Source of the DNA: Lentisphaeria bacterium
GTDB lineage: Bacteria; Verrucomicrobiota; Lentisphaeria; JABSQK01; UBA12247
Reading direction: 5' to 3'
Assembly: GCA_003477185.1 (NCBI GenBank)
Contig: DMTJ01000093.1
Span: forward strand, 1 to 12,756
Length of the DNA stretch: 12,756 bases
Shown: piece after piece, positions 1-6,455 of the stretch
Layout: each line of letters begins with the position of its first letter
How positions within the stretch are numbered: the first letter of the stretch is position 1
Translations under genes and position numbers: made by a program
Notes under the pieces: model-generated
The model's input: the letters and a program-made list of their open reading frames with translations, nothing else
The model's database searches: none
Told to the model about the DNA's origin: nothing

Positions 1-125
1 CCGCACAGCTATGCGAGGTCTTGCCCGCCTACAAAATCCCCGTCGCCTGGCACCCGTGGCCCGAGAACCAGCGGGGCCGCCTCAAGCCAGATCGCCAGGC
101 TCTCGCAGCGCTGGTACGAAGATAG
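1..125 (+). CDS. C-terminal fragment, adenylate-forming (acyl-CoA synthetase-like) enzyme
   Basis: Reading from position 3, an open frame of 40 codons ends at TAG 123-125; the start lies left of the window. The peptide has the order LPAYKIP, then a P-E-N turn, then RGRLKPDRQAL followed by a short helix. This resembles the end of the small C-terminal domain of AMP-binding ligases (L..YK.P...P.N..GK.DR..L), which swings over the active site in the adenylation and thioesterification steps. In the family the lysine of the GK motif is catalytic; here an arginine stands in that place (G-R-L-K), with a lysine two residues later. Only 40 residues are visible, so the family call is a motif-based guess. 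The other two forward frames look less protein-like. Confidence 0.45.
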   Translation, partial: AQLCEVLPAYKIPVAWHPWPENQRGRLKPDRQALAALVRR

Positions 126-670
126 AGTTTTAAGGCACAGAGAAGACCAAGAGCATAGATCGCAACAAATAAAGCCCACGTGGGCGAACGGTGGAGATGC
201 CATCTCGCCGTGGACTCTTAATCTCAATTTTACTTCCATCAGTCCCGGTTCGGTTTGCACAAACGGCAGATTCCGTTTTGGTGCTACATCAGCTCTCTGC
301 TGGCGTCCGGCTTGACGCTACACTGTCCTGCTACGAAATGGCAGCCCTTTGAGTACTATGAATGGCAGCCATGAAAATACTTTGAACGTCTACGAGATAT
401 AGCGAATGCAGTCCACTGATTCTTCTGGCCAATCAGAACGCACGGCTATCTGCGTATATTTGGCACACGAAAAATTCGTAATCGAAACTCGTTCAGATTC
501 TGGCGGCGGTGTCATTCTCCCTGATTCGGACGCATATGTAGTTTTTCTCTCTGGAATGCTTCTAGCATGAATTATCCAGGCTCGTCATTGTTTCGAGATG
601 GACCAATTATTTGTCAAGCCTGGTCGGAGTTACGATGGGGAGGCTTGCCAGGTCCAGCGTGCTGGGACTT
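126..670. other. Long intergenic region, AT-richer than its flanks
   Basis: This 545-bp stretch separates the left-edge gene from the 3' end of the dioxygenase gene. It is visibly richer in A and T than the coding regions around it and holds no convincing long gene. It contains a 10-bp direct repeat, AATGGCAGCC, at 337-346 and 361-370, and a 54-codon ORF at 406-570 (listed separately). Near 130-150 the sequence GGCACAGAGAAGACCAAGAG, read on the minus strand, resembles the 'cttctctgtgcct' type of low-complexity repeat seen between genes in many environmental bacteria; that resemblance is from memory and untested. Downstream of the dioxygenase stop I see no stem-loop with a T-tract on the minus strand. 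Confidence 0.5.
406..570 (+). CDS. Doubtful 54-aa hypothetical ORF
   Basis: An ATG at 406 opens a 54-codon frame ending in TGA at 568-570, immediately after an in-frame TAG at 400-402. The predicted peptide starts MQSTDSSGQSERTAICVY and ends with the hydrophobic stretch YVVFLSGMLLA. I recognise no family. The upstream bases (ACGAGATATAGCG) give no good Shine-Dalgarno sequence. The central part alternates polar and hydrophobic residues in a protein-like way, so it could be a small gene or a decayed remnant. It could equally be chance in a non-coding stretch. Confidence 0.18.
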   Translation: MQSTDSSGQSERTAICVYLAHEKFVIETRSDSGGGVILPDSDAYVVFLSGMLLA

Positions 671-1462
671 TCAGCTGGTCACTTGCTCCCAGGCTCCGTC
701 CTGCGAAGTGCCGTATTCTGCAAGGCCCGCGTCATAGTCCGGTCCCCAGAGGCTGGGGCGATTCTTGAGCCGGGCACCAGCTTGGTCCCGGAAGGATTCT
801 TTTAGAAAGTGAAGCGCGAGGCCCGCGCGGTCGTTTTCGGTGGTGTTGCCCTTGGTGCAATGAGGCACGCCGAAGTTGAAGAAGAGAGCGCTGCCGGCTT
901 TCATTTCTACGGGAATGACGGTGTCTTGGTTCTCATCGACCAAGCAGGTGACGTGGTGGTCACTGCCAAGGTCGCGGGTGTGGGGGCGGGCGATTTCATG
1001 GACGCCGGGAACGATGTGCATGGTGCCGTTCTCGACCATGGCGTCATGCACGGCGATCCACATGCCTGTGCCAGCGGTGGGAATCCCGGTCCGGAAGTAG
1101 TTGTCATCTTGGTGCCAGCCAGTGCCGGCGCCATGGCCGGCGGGCTTGAGAAAAATCTGGTCGAGATGGATCAGGAAGTCTGCGCGCAGCAATTCGTGGA
1201 CGGCGGTGCGGACTTTGGTACAGAAGGGCAGGGCGCGAAAGACCTCTGAGTGCGGCGCAAGCGGGCAGATCTGGAGGTTGAATTGGGTGGTGGAGTGGGT
1301 GGTGCCGTCGCCCTCTGTGGCCACGTTGCGCAGGAGGCCGTCGGCGACCAAGCGCGCCAGTTCCGCCTGCATGGCCGCCACTTCTTTGTCGTTGAAGAAC
1401 GAATGGCAGATGACGTAGCCTTGCTCGTCGAATTGCTGAAGGTCTGCTGCTGAGAATGCCAT
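671..1462 (-). CDS. Phytanoyl-CoA dioxygenase (PhyH) family protein
   Basis: A 263-residue protein with the layout of the PhyH family of non-haem Fe(II)/2-oxoglutarate oxygenases, which hydroxylate small organic or acyl substrates in the cytoplasm. The iron-binding facial triad can be read directly: the HxD pair is H117 and D119 in GWHQDDNYF, and the distal histidine is H201 in FGVPHCTKGN. R212 in ENDRAGLALHF is well placed to bind the 2-oxoglutarate carboxylate. The N-terminus (residues 6-45: DLQQFDEQGYVICHSFFNDKE...) is the usual family opening, and the length is typical. There is no signal peptide. The ATG at 1460-1462 lacks a strong ribosome-binding site. The same strand carries the DUF2851 gene 196 bp upstream, but the gap argues against tight coupling. 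The substrate cannot be inferred. Confidence 0.9.
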   Translation of the reverse strand: MAFSAADLQQFDEQGYVICHSFFNDKEVAAMQAELARLVADGLLRNVATEGDGTTHSTTQFNLQICPLAPHSEVFRALPFCTKVRTAVHELLRADFLIHLDQIFLKPAGHGAGTGWHQDDNYFRTGIPTAGTGMWIAVHDAMVENGTMHIVPGVHEIARPHTRDLGSDHHVTCLVDENQDTVIPVEMKAGSALFFNFGVPHCTKGNTTENDRAGLALHFLKESFRDQAGARLKNRPSLWGPDYDAGLAEYGTSQDGAWEQVTS

Positions 1463-1530
1463 GATACGCTCGCTGTGTCTAACCTTTTATAAGTTACGTG
1501 ATTCTGGTACGAGAGCCTACTGCGCTCACC

Positions 1531-1608
1531 TTCGGCCAGTTACCTTGCTCTCCGATTTCGGTGTATCTTGAGACACTCTCATTCGGATCACTGCCGTAAC
1601 TGGCCGAA
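1531..1608. repeat. Perfect 13-bp inverted repeat with nested stems
   Basis: TTCGGCCAGTTAC at 1531-1543 is the exact reverse complement of GTAACTGGCCGAA at 1596-1608, with 52 bp between. Inside it TCCGA (1551-1555) can pair with TCGGA (1583-1587), and GTGT (1561-1564) with ACAC (1573-1576), so a transcript could form a long interrupted hairpin. It lies 69-146 bp upstream of the dioxygenase start and downstream of the DUF2851 stop, so on the minus strand it could be a 5' leader structure, part of a 3' end, or a small mobile repeat with terminal inverted ends. There is no T-tract after either arm and no obvious target duplication. Confidence 0.6.
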
Positions 1609-1629
1609 TCCAAACACTTTAGGCCCTCT

Positions 1630-1643
1630 CGCGACGAATCGCG
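1630..1643 (-). other. Small hairpin just past the DUF2851 stop codon
   Basis: CGCGA (1630-1634) and TCGCG (1639-1643) form a 5-bp stem. On the minus strand the loop reads TTCG, a tetraloop often found in stable RNA hairpins. It begins 16 bp after the end of the DUF2851 gene on that strand. No T-tract follows, so it is at best a weak or Rho-assisted 3'-end structure. Confidence 0.25.
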
Positions 1644-1658
1644 TGATCTATGCAGTTG

Positions 1659-3020
1659 TTAAGAATAATGCTGTCGATACAAGCCCAGTAGGCCTTGCTG
1701 CGCGCAGGCGCTGCGGACGACGTCGCGGCTGCGGCTGGGTGGAATGAAGAAACGGTGAATGGCTTCTTCAAGAGCTCGATTTGACTGCAACCGGGGCATG
1801 CGCAGGACGGCTTGCTTGCCTTTCTCGCAGTCCAGGGCGCGGTTGCGAAAGAAGCAGCAGGCGAAGTAGAGAGGGATCGCGAGGTTCACGATCAGGTCGT
1901 CCGCGCGAGTCGTGCCGACCAGCGCGGTGGGCTTGCTCAAGAGGCCGGTGAAATGATGAAAACGATCGAACGGTGGTTCGGCCTTACAGGTGAGAATGGC
2001 TCGCAGCTCACGGACGCAGGAAGCGGAACTTTCGCTGTTGAGAATGGTGTCCAGAATCGCGCTGCCCGGACGCCATTCGGTACGCTCAAGCAGTTGGGTG
2101 AGCGCGAGGATGCGGCGCTCTGGGGTGTTAGTGGGCCGCAGGCCCGCAGAGATCCAGGTCGGGGCTGGCGCGCCGGTTTGGCGGGGCCACCACTCTTGCC
2201 AGAGGCTGGTGGTCCAGTCGCGGAGTTCGGCGGGAATCGGGTGCTGGGATGGATCCGGCAGCAGGCCGGCGGCACCAAAAAGGAGGGCCTGGGCGACGAG
2301 CGGGGACTGGCCGCTGAGGCTGGCAAGCGGCACGGCTTTTGCGAGGTCCGCAAACGGCGCCCGGTTCGCTTTGTAGCCCATGCCATCGCAAAGCATGCGA
2401 TAGGCCGTCTCTTCGAGGCCAACTTTTTCGATCAGGAGGCTGATGTCCCGTGCTTTGCGCAGCAACCGGGCAATGCCCGCGGATGTAAATAAATCGAGCA
2501 GTTCTGAATCGGACAGGCGGACGAAATGCGCGGCCAGGTCATCGGGGCTCACTTTGTTCGCGTAGGGATAGCCGCGGACATCAATTTCGTCGACGATGGT
2601 GTTCAGGGGCCGGGATAGCTGCGGCTTCAGGACAAGGAGGGGGACGCCGGGGGGCGATTCGGCTAGCTCTTCGGGGTTTCGCCAGACCACGTGGAGGATG
2701 ACATCGTCGTACGCGGGGTCGTTCTGGTGCCCGTGCTGCGTCCAGTTCTTGGGGGAGAAGTGAATTTCGATTGGGCCGCGCCGTGGCTTGCCGTCGATGA
2801 CCAGAGCTGCGTCGTGAAAGTCGGGGCCGGCTTCGACATTCCAGATGCCCTGATGCAGGACGGCGACTTCTTTGCCATCGACTGTCCGAAGCGGCTGATT
2901 CAGCCATTGCTCATTCCAGATGACCTGTAGCAGCAGTTCTTGGAAGTATGGCTCTTCTTGGTCACAGACAAAAAAGCCTTCGCTCAGCAGTTGCTCGTAG
3001 AAGTAACCAAAATCCGCCAT
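1659..3020 (-). CDS. DUF2851 family protein
   Basis: A 453-residue protein that matches the DUF2851 family by its N-terminal third: IWNEQWL (34-40), GIWNVEAGPDFHDA (58-71) and GPIEIHFSPKNW (82-93), followed by HGHQNDPAYDDVILHVVW (96-113). The rest (about 150-453) is mostly helical and rich in arginine, with no signal peptide or membrane segment, so it is probably cytoplasmic. The biochemical function of the family is unknown to me. D67 in GPDF and E85-I86-H87 are spaced like a PD-(D/E)xK nuclease core with His in place of Lys, which is only a suggestion. The start is the ATG at 3018-3020, as MADFGYFYEQLL matches how family members begin. The gene diverges from the HtrA gene across an 82-bp spacer, which should hold both promoters. 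Confidence 0.85.
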   Translation of the reverse strand: MADFGYFYEQLLSEGFFVCDQEEPYFQELLLQVIWNEQWLNQPLRTVDGKEVAVLHQGIWNVEAGPDFHDAALVIDGKPRRGPIEIHFSPKNWTQHGHQNDPAYDDVILHVVWRNPEELAESPPGVPLLVLKPQLSRPLNTIVDEIDVRGYPYANKVSPDDLAAHFVRLSDSELLDLFTSAGIARLLRKARDISLLIEKVGLEETAYRMLCDGMGYKANRAPFADLAKAVPLASLSGQSPLVAQALLFGAAGLLPDPSQHPIPAELRDWTTSLWQEWWPRQTGAPAPTWISAGLRPTNTPERRILALTQLLERTEWRPGSAILDTILNSESSASCVRELRAILTCKAEPPFDRFHHFTGLLSKPTALVGTTRADDLIVNLAIPLYFACCFFRNRALDCEKGKQAVLRMPRLQSNRALEEAIHRFFIPPSRSRDVVRSACAQQGLLGLYRQHYS

Positions 3021-3050
3021 TTTTAATTCGCCGGGAGCCAGTTGGAAAGT

Positions 3051-3065
3051 ACGGTGTCAGACCGT
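3051..3065. promoter_or_regulatory. Short inverted repeat in the divergent spacer
   Basis: ACGGT (3051-3055) and ACCGT (3061-3065) are perfect inverted arms around GTCAG. The repeat sits in the middle of the 82-bp spacer (3021-3102) between the divergently transcribed DUF2851 and HtrA genes. A site here could serve as an operator for either gene, but the arms are only 5 bp and such repeats arise by chance. I see no convincing -35/-10 pair, and neither gene has a strong Shine-Dalgarno sequence. Confidence 0.2.
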
Positions 3066-3102
3066 TACCGATACCACAACCACCGACGCGGATCAATGAC
3101 TG

Positions 3103-4467
3103 ATGGCTAATAAATTTTTGTTGATTGTTTGCAGTATGACTTTGCTGCTCCAAGCAGAGGAGCAGGTTGAGGGGGAAAAGAAGACGCGCCGAGTGACGGC
3201 GGAGATGCTGGCGGCGAACGAAGTGTTGCCTTCCGTGGTTAATATCAGCACGATGCAATCTGTGACCACGCACGTGAACGAACACGATCCGTTCGCCATT
3301 ATGCAATTTTTGCTCGGCCAACGAGAACGCTCGCAGCCGTCTCTCGGTAGCGGCGTGATTGTGGATCGTCGTGGCTTGATCTTGACGAACAGCCATGTGA
3401 TCAACCGGGCAACGCGGATTATCGTGACCATGGCGGATGGGCAGGAGTATGACGCTCTGCCGCTGGCTACAAACGAGGATGCGGACCTGGCGTTGCTGGC
3501 GATGATAGACGTGCCGCCCGATACCTTGTTACAGGCAGTGAAGTTTGCGGCGCCAGACGATTTGTTTCTAGCGGAGCGCGTGGTCTCGGTCGGCAATCCG
3601 CTGGGATATGGGCACAGCGTTTCTGTCGGGGTGCTGAGCGCCAAGGACCGCAACCTGGCAAGCGACGGCCGGGTCATTCTGGAGTCGCTGTTGCAGACGG
3701 ACGCAGCGATCAACCCGGGGAACAGTGGCGGCCCCTTGGTGAACGCCGATGGCGAGTTGATCGGGATCAGTGTGGCAATTCGCGAGGGAGCGGAGGGGAT
3801 CAGCTTTGCCATTCCAATGAAGACGATCGAGCGGGTGCTCTGTGGCTGGTTGTTGCCGGAGCGCTTCCGCGACGCACAGTTGGGGATCGTCCCGGGCACG
3901 AGTTTCGATCAGCGGGCGCGCACGTCGCACGTTGTGATCGGTGAGATTCTGCCCGATAGCCCGGCGGAAGCGGCAGGGCTGAAAACCGGGCGCGTGATTC
4001 TGGAAGTGAACGGCACGCCGGTATCGCGGGCGATCGAGGTGAGTCGGGCGCTGTGGCTGCTCAAGGAGTCGGAAGAGGTGACGTTCACACTGGCCGACGG
4101 CGAGACGGTGACGCTGGCGGTGATTCCGGTGCCGGTACTGAGCGGCGAAGACCTGGCGAGGAAGCGCTTGGGAGCTGAGGTGGAGGAGCTGACGCCGCGG
4201 ATGGCGACCGCGCTGGGGCTGCCCTATCGCAGTGGCTTGGTGATCGCGTCGCTGGATGCAAACAGCAGCCTGACGCGCAGCCGTGTTCAGCGGGGAGACG
4301 TGCTGGTGCGTATCGGCGAAGTGCCGGTTGCCAGCTTTAAACATCTTGCCCGGGCATTGCAGAGTGTCCGCCACGGAGACGTGGTCGACGTAGTGATTGA
4401 CCGCGTGGACAGGCTGGATCACCGGCGACGGCTGTTGAATCGCTATCTCGTTCGAGTTGCCTTCTAA
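3103..4467 (+). CDS. htrA: HtrA/Deg-family periplasmic serine protease with two PDZ domains
   Basis: A 454-residue trypsin-like protease of the HtrA/DegP/DegQ family, which degrades or holds misfolded envelope proteins. The catalytic triad is H98 in LTNSHVI, D128 in NEDADLALL and S208 in NPGNSGGPL. Residues 1-18 form a short signal peptide (MANKFLLIVCSMTLLLQA, cleavage before EEQVEG), so the mature protein is probably periplasmic and soluble. The protease domain covers about 40-248. The first PDZ domain runs about 258-343 and the second about 356-450, giving DegP/DegQ architecture. The loop near 54-75, which corresponds to the LA loop, is short. The ATG at 3103 starts directly at the signal peptide but has no clear ribosome-binding site. 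It is probably monocistronic, since a stem-loop and about 107 bp separate it from the next gene. Confidence 0.93.
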   Translation: MANKFLLIVCSMTLLLQAEEQVEGEKKTRRVTAEMLAANEVLPSVVNISTMQSVTTHVNEHDPFAIMQFLLGQRERSQPSLGSGVIVDRRGLILTNSHVINRATRIIVTMADGQEYDALPLATNEDADLALLAMIDVPPDTLLQAVKFAAPDDLFLAERVVSVGNPLGYGHSVSVGVLSAKDRNLASDGRVILESLLQTDAAINPGNSGGPLVNADGELIGISVAIREGAEGISFAIPMKTIERVLCGWLLPERFRDAQLGIVPGTSFDQRARTSHVVIGEILPDSPAEAAGLKTGRVILEVNGTPVSRAIEVSRALWLLKESEEVTFTLADGETVTLAVIPVPVLSGEDLARKRLGAEVEELTPRMATALGLPYRSGLVIASLDANSSLTRSRVQRGDVLVRIGEVPVASFKHLARALQSVRHGDVVDVVIDRVDRLDHRRRLLNRYLVRVAF

Positions 4468-4477
4468 ATCGTGACGT

Positions 4478-4513
4478 CCCGACGAGGACGGTGATCTGTC
4501 TTGAATCGTCGGG
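4478..4513 (+). terminator. Candidate terminator after the HtrA gene
   Basis: CCCGACGA (4478-4485) and TCGTCGGG (4506-4513) form a perfect 8-bp GC-rich stem around a 20-nt loop, inside which GAC (4487-4489) can pair with GTC (4498-4500). It starts 11 bp after the HtrA stop codon. The sequence that follows (CAGGGCGTTTATTAG) has only a broken T-stretch several bases away, so it is a weak intrinsic terminator or a transcript-stabilising hairpin. Confidence 0.4.
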
Positions 4514-4560
4514 CAGGGCGTTTATTAGTACGTTTTGCCAGAGTGGCGCGCGATGACCCC

Positions 4561-4570
4561 AGGAAAGAGG
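4561..4570 (+). promoter_or_regulatory. Ribosome-binding site of the beta-helix gene
   Basis: AGGAAAGAGG lies four bases before the ATG at 4575. It is a purine-rich Shine-Dalgarno sequence, clearly stronger than those of most genes in this window, and it fixes the start of the gene. Confidence 0.6.
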
Positions 4571-4574
4571 GACG

Positions 4575-5684
4575 ATGGACGATAAGATTCGCAAGATCAT
4601 GGAGATGAACAAGAGTGGGAAGATCAGCGATGATCAGACCGCTAAGTTGCTGTCTGCCCTAACCACCGAGAATGAAAAATCTTCTGGGAGAATAGGACCC
4701 GGCACTGCGACGCCAGATGAGTTGCATCGTGAGGCCTACCAAACGACCACGACGCAGCCTGGGTTGCACGGCGTTCTCCGCGATGCTCTCCAAGGGCTGA
4801 AGAGTGTGCCGACGGTGATTTCTGATTTGCTCTCCAACCACGGAGCGGGCCAGCAGTCTGGCACGTTTGAGGCGGAAACCTATGTTGGGGCGGAAGGCTC
4901 AGACTCGACGACCAAGGGCAACTCGATGTACAGCAGCGATGTCGGCGATATCACGCTGACTCGCGGTGAGTTCGCAAACAACACGTTCAGCGCGACGCGG
5001 TTTCACGGAATGGAAATAGTGGACGGCCGGATGGCGCATTGTTCCATCAAGGGGGCTGCGATCAGCAAGATTTCCCTTCAGGATGCACAGCTTGAGAAGT
5101 CCTCTTTCACTGGCGCACATGTCAGTGGCCTGACCGTTCAGCGCACGCAGGTCATTCATTGCTCCTTTAACGGCAGCCGCATCGATGACTGGCAGGGGGA
5201 AGATTCTGATTTGAACGACTGTTCATTCAACTCCGCCAATCTCGCGCAGGTTGAGATCAGTAAAGGCTGTAAGCTGCGCGATCTGTCGATGAACGGGATC
5301 GATGGGCAGAACGTGCTGTTTCGCCAGTCCACATTTCGTCATGTGAATTTCAATAACGTGGATCTGGACAATTCTCAGTTCGACGAGGCTGTATTTGAGC
5401 ACGTGAGTTTCTCCGGGCATAACCAGTCTCAGACACTGTTTCGGCGAGTCACGTTGAAGGACGTGAAGTTCCGGCTCCGTGAGGGAATCGGCAATCTACG
5501 CAAGTTGACCATGGAAGACATGAAGATCAGCAACTGCAATTTCTACAATTGCGACCTTGAAGGCTGCGTCATGCGTGGATTTACCATGGAGGATATCGAC
5601 TGCGAGAATGTTGACTTCATGGACCGCACAATTGAGAGTTTAGACGATTTTCTAGCAGTTATCCAGGAGAGTAAAGCAAAATGA
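4575..5684 (+). CDS. Pentapeptide-like beta-helix protein with N-terminal SHOCT-like module
   Basis: A 369-residue protein with three parts. Residues 1-29 (MDDKIRKIMEMNKSGKISDD, then QTAKLLSAL) form a two-helix SHOCT-like module of the kind found at the N-terminus of YvlB/LiaX-type proteins (I..I..M...GKIS...A..LL.AL). Residues about 30-125 are a polar, Ser/Thr/Gly-rich linker. Residues about 126-352 contain many tandem five-residue-like turns with alternating F/L and small polar residues (SFNGSRI, NDCSFNSANL, HVNFNNVDLDNSQF, NCNFYNCDLEG), suggesting a right-handed quadrilateral beta-helix. Most repeats do not fit the canonical A(D/N)LxX. There is no signal peptide, so a cytoplasmic location is likely. 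It overlaps the DUF2089 gene by 4 bp, implying translational coupling and a shared job. The precise role is unknown; a scaffold or a regulator's partner is plausible. Confidence 0.75.
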   Translation: MDDKIRKIMEMNKSGKISDDQTAKLLSALTTENEKSSGRIGPGTATPDELHREAYQTTTTQPGLHGVLRDALQGLKSVPTVISDLLSNHGAGQQSGTFEAETYVGAEGSDSTTKGNSMYSSDVGDITLTRGEFANNTFSATRFHGMEIVDGRMAHCSIKGAAISKISLQDAQLEKSSFTGAHVSGLTVQRTQVIHCSFNGSRIDDWQGEDSDLNDCSFNSANLAQVEISKGCKLRDLSMNGIDGQNVLFRQSTFRHVNFNNVDLDNSQFDEAVFEHVSFSGHNQSQTLFRRVTLKDVKFRLREGIGNLRKLTMEDMKISNCNFYNCDLEGCVMRGFTMEDIDCENVDFMDRTIESLDDFLAVIQESKAK

Positions 5685-6355
5685 AGGCGCAAAAGAGACC
5701 CAGTCAATGCCCATGCTGTGAGGCAAGGACTCTGCATGTTCATGCCTTAGGTTGCGCCACATGTGGCGTCCGCCTGGAAGGTAGTTTCTCTGAAGAATCG
5801 AACCAGGATGAGCCTCTCGCGAAGCTGACCGGAGCGGAGCTCGCGTTCGCACAGGAGTTTTTGTTAGCAGAAGGGCGACTTGATGACGTAGGGGATGCGC
5901 TTGAGCTTAGCTTTACCATAGCGAAGGCCCGATTAGCCGGAATCAAGCAGAAGCTCTCGGATGATGGCACGACACCGGCAGCCCGGCCAACTCGGCCTGT
6001 AGTCGTTCAGGATACTCTCCGTCCTGTCCGCCCGACGGATGCGCACACGGAGAATCCCCGTCGCCAGCCAGTTGCGCCATTGGCGCCACTGCCTTCGACC
6101 AATTTTAAGATTGCCGGCTCCATAGCGCGTCCGCACGCCAAGGCAGCGCCAGCACCTGTGACACCTGCGCCGGTCCCCCAAGCGGCAGTTCCCGAGGCTG
6201 AGCCTCCCCCAGTCGCGCCCGAGCCGGAGCCAGTGGTGGCTGAAACGGCTGCTGCGCCGATAGATAACGTGCCGTCAGATATTTTGGACGCTCTTGATTC
6301 GGGGCGTATTTCCTACGAGGATGCGCTGGACCGTCTAAGTAAACTGTCCACCTGA
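5681..6355 (+). CDS. DUF2089-type zinc-ribbon/HTH regulator with C-terminal SHOCT-like module
   Basis: A 224-residue protein. Residues 10-28 form a zinc ribbon (CPCC at 10-13, CATC at 25-28), followed by GVRLEGSF, as in DUF2089 proteins. Residues about 47-92 match the family's helix-turn-helix (LTGAELAFAQEFLLAEGRLD, then DVGDALELSFTIAKARL). Residues about 98-195 are a disordered Pro/Ala-rich linker. The last 25 residues (DILDALDSGRISYEDALDRL) are a SHOCT-like helical module like the one that opens the upstream beta-helix protein. DUF2089 proteins are presumed transcriptional regulators. The ATG sits in an ATGA overlap with the upstream gene, with GGAG (5667-5670) as ribosome-binding site. The Pro/Ala linker is longer than I expect for the family. 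Its likely targets include its own operon, but that is inference. Confidence 0.8.
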   Translation: MKAQKRPSQCPCCEARTLHVHALGCATCGVRLEGSFSEESNQDEPLAKLTGAELAFAQEFLLAEGRLDDVGDALELSFTIAKARLAGIKQKLSDDGTTPAARPTRPVVVQDTLRPVRPTDAHTENPRRQPVAPLAPLPSTNFKIAGSIARPHAKAAPAPVTPAPVPQAAVPEAEPPPVAPEPEPVVAETAAAPIDNVPSDILDALDSGRISYEDALDRLSKLST

Positions 6356-6383
6356 TCCGGTTCCCACACAGCCAACCCGGATC
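6354..6383 (+). other. Stem-loop overlapping the DUF2089 stop codon
   Basis: GATCCGG (6354-6360) pairs perfectly with CCGGATC (6377-6383) around a 16-nt loop, and a TT/AA extension is possible across one bulged C. It starts inside the TGA stop codon. No T-tract follows. Together with the stem-loop at 6401-6427 it makes a tandem hairpin 3' end. Confidence 0.35.
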
Positions 6384-6400
6384 AACAGACGCCGCAACTT

Positions 6401-6431
6401 TGCCTGTGGCATGCTGTCTCACAGGCATTTT
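6401..6431 (+). terminator. Intrinsic terminator candidate of the beta-helix/DUF2089 operon
   Basis: TGCCTGTG (6401-6408) and CACAGGCA (6420-6427) form a perfect 8-bp stem with an 11-nt loop, followed at once by TTTT (6428-6431). This is the best intrinsic terminator in the window. It separates the upstream two-gene operon from the HEAT-repeat gene. The in-frame ATG at 6411 lies in its loop, which argues against using that codon as the start of the next gene. Confidence 0.55.
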
Positions 6432-6455
6432 GGCCTTCAATTTCCTGAGCAACTC

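Noticed and set aside
648..664. Imperfect hairpin around CCAGCGTGCTGG downstream of the dioxygenase stop
   Set aside because: The loop is very tight and no T-tract follows on the minus strand, so a terminator call is not supported.
1463..1530. TTATAA (1487-1492) as a -10 box for the dioxygenase gene
   Set aside because: No reasonable -35 element is found at the right distance, and the motif is palindromic and short.
1812..2492. Long + strand open frame opposite the DUF2851 gene
   Set aside because: It lies wholly antisense to a gene with clear family motifs, has no recognisable domain and follows from GC-rich codon use.
3103..3135. Possible lipobox (LIVC) in the HtrA signal peptide
   Set aside because: Cys at position 10 is too close to the N-terminus and Val at -1 does not fit a lipobox; an ordinary signal peptide fits better.
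3093..4422. Two long minus-strand frames (3093-3899 and 3568-4422) opposite the HtrA gene
   Set aside because: The + strand carries the full HtrA catalytic triad and PDZ domains; the antisense peptides are rich in Arg, Ser and His with no motif.
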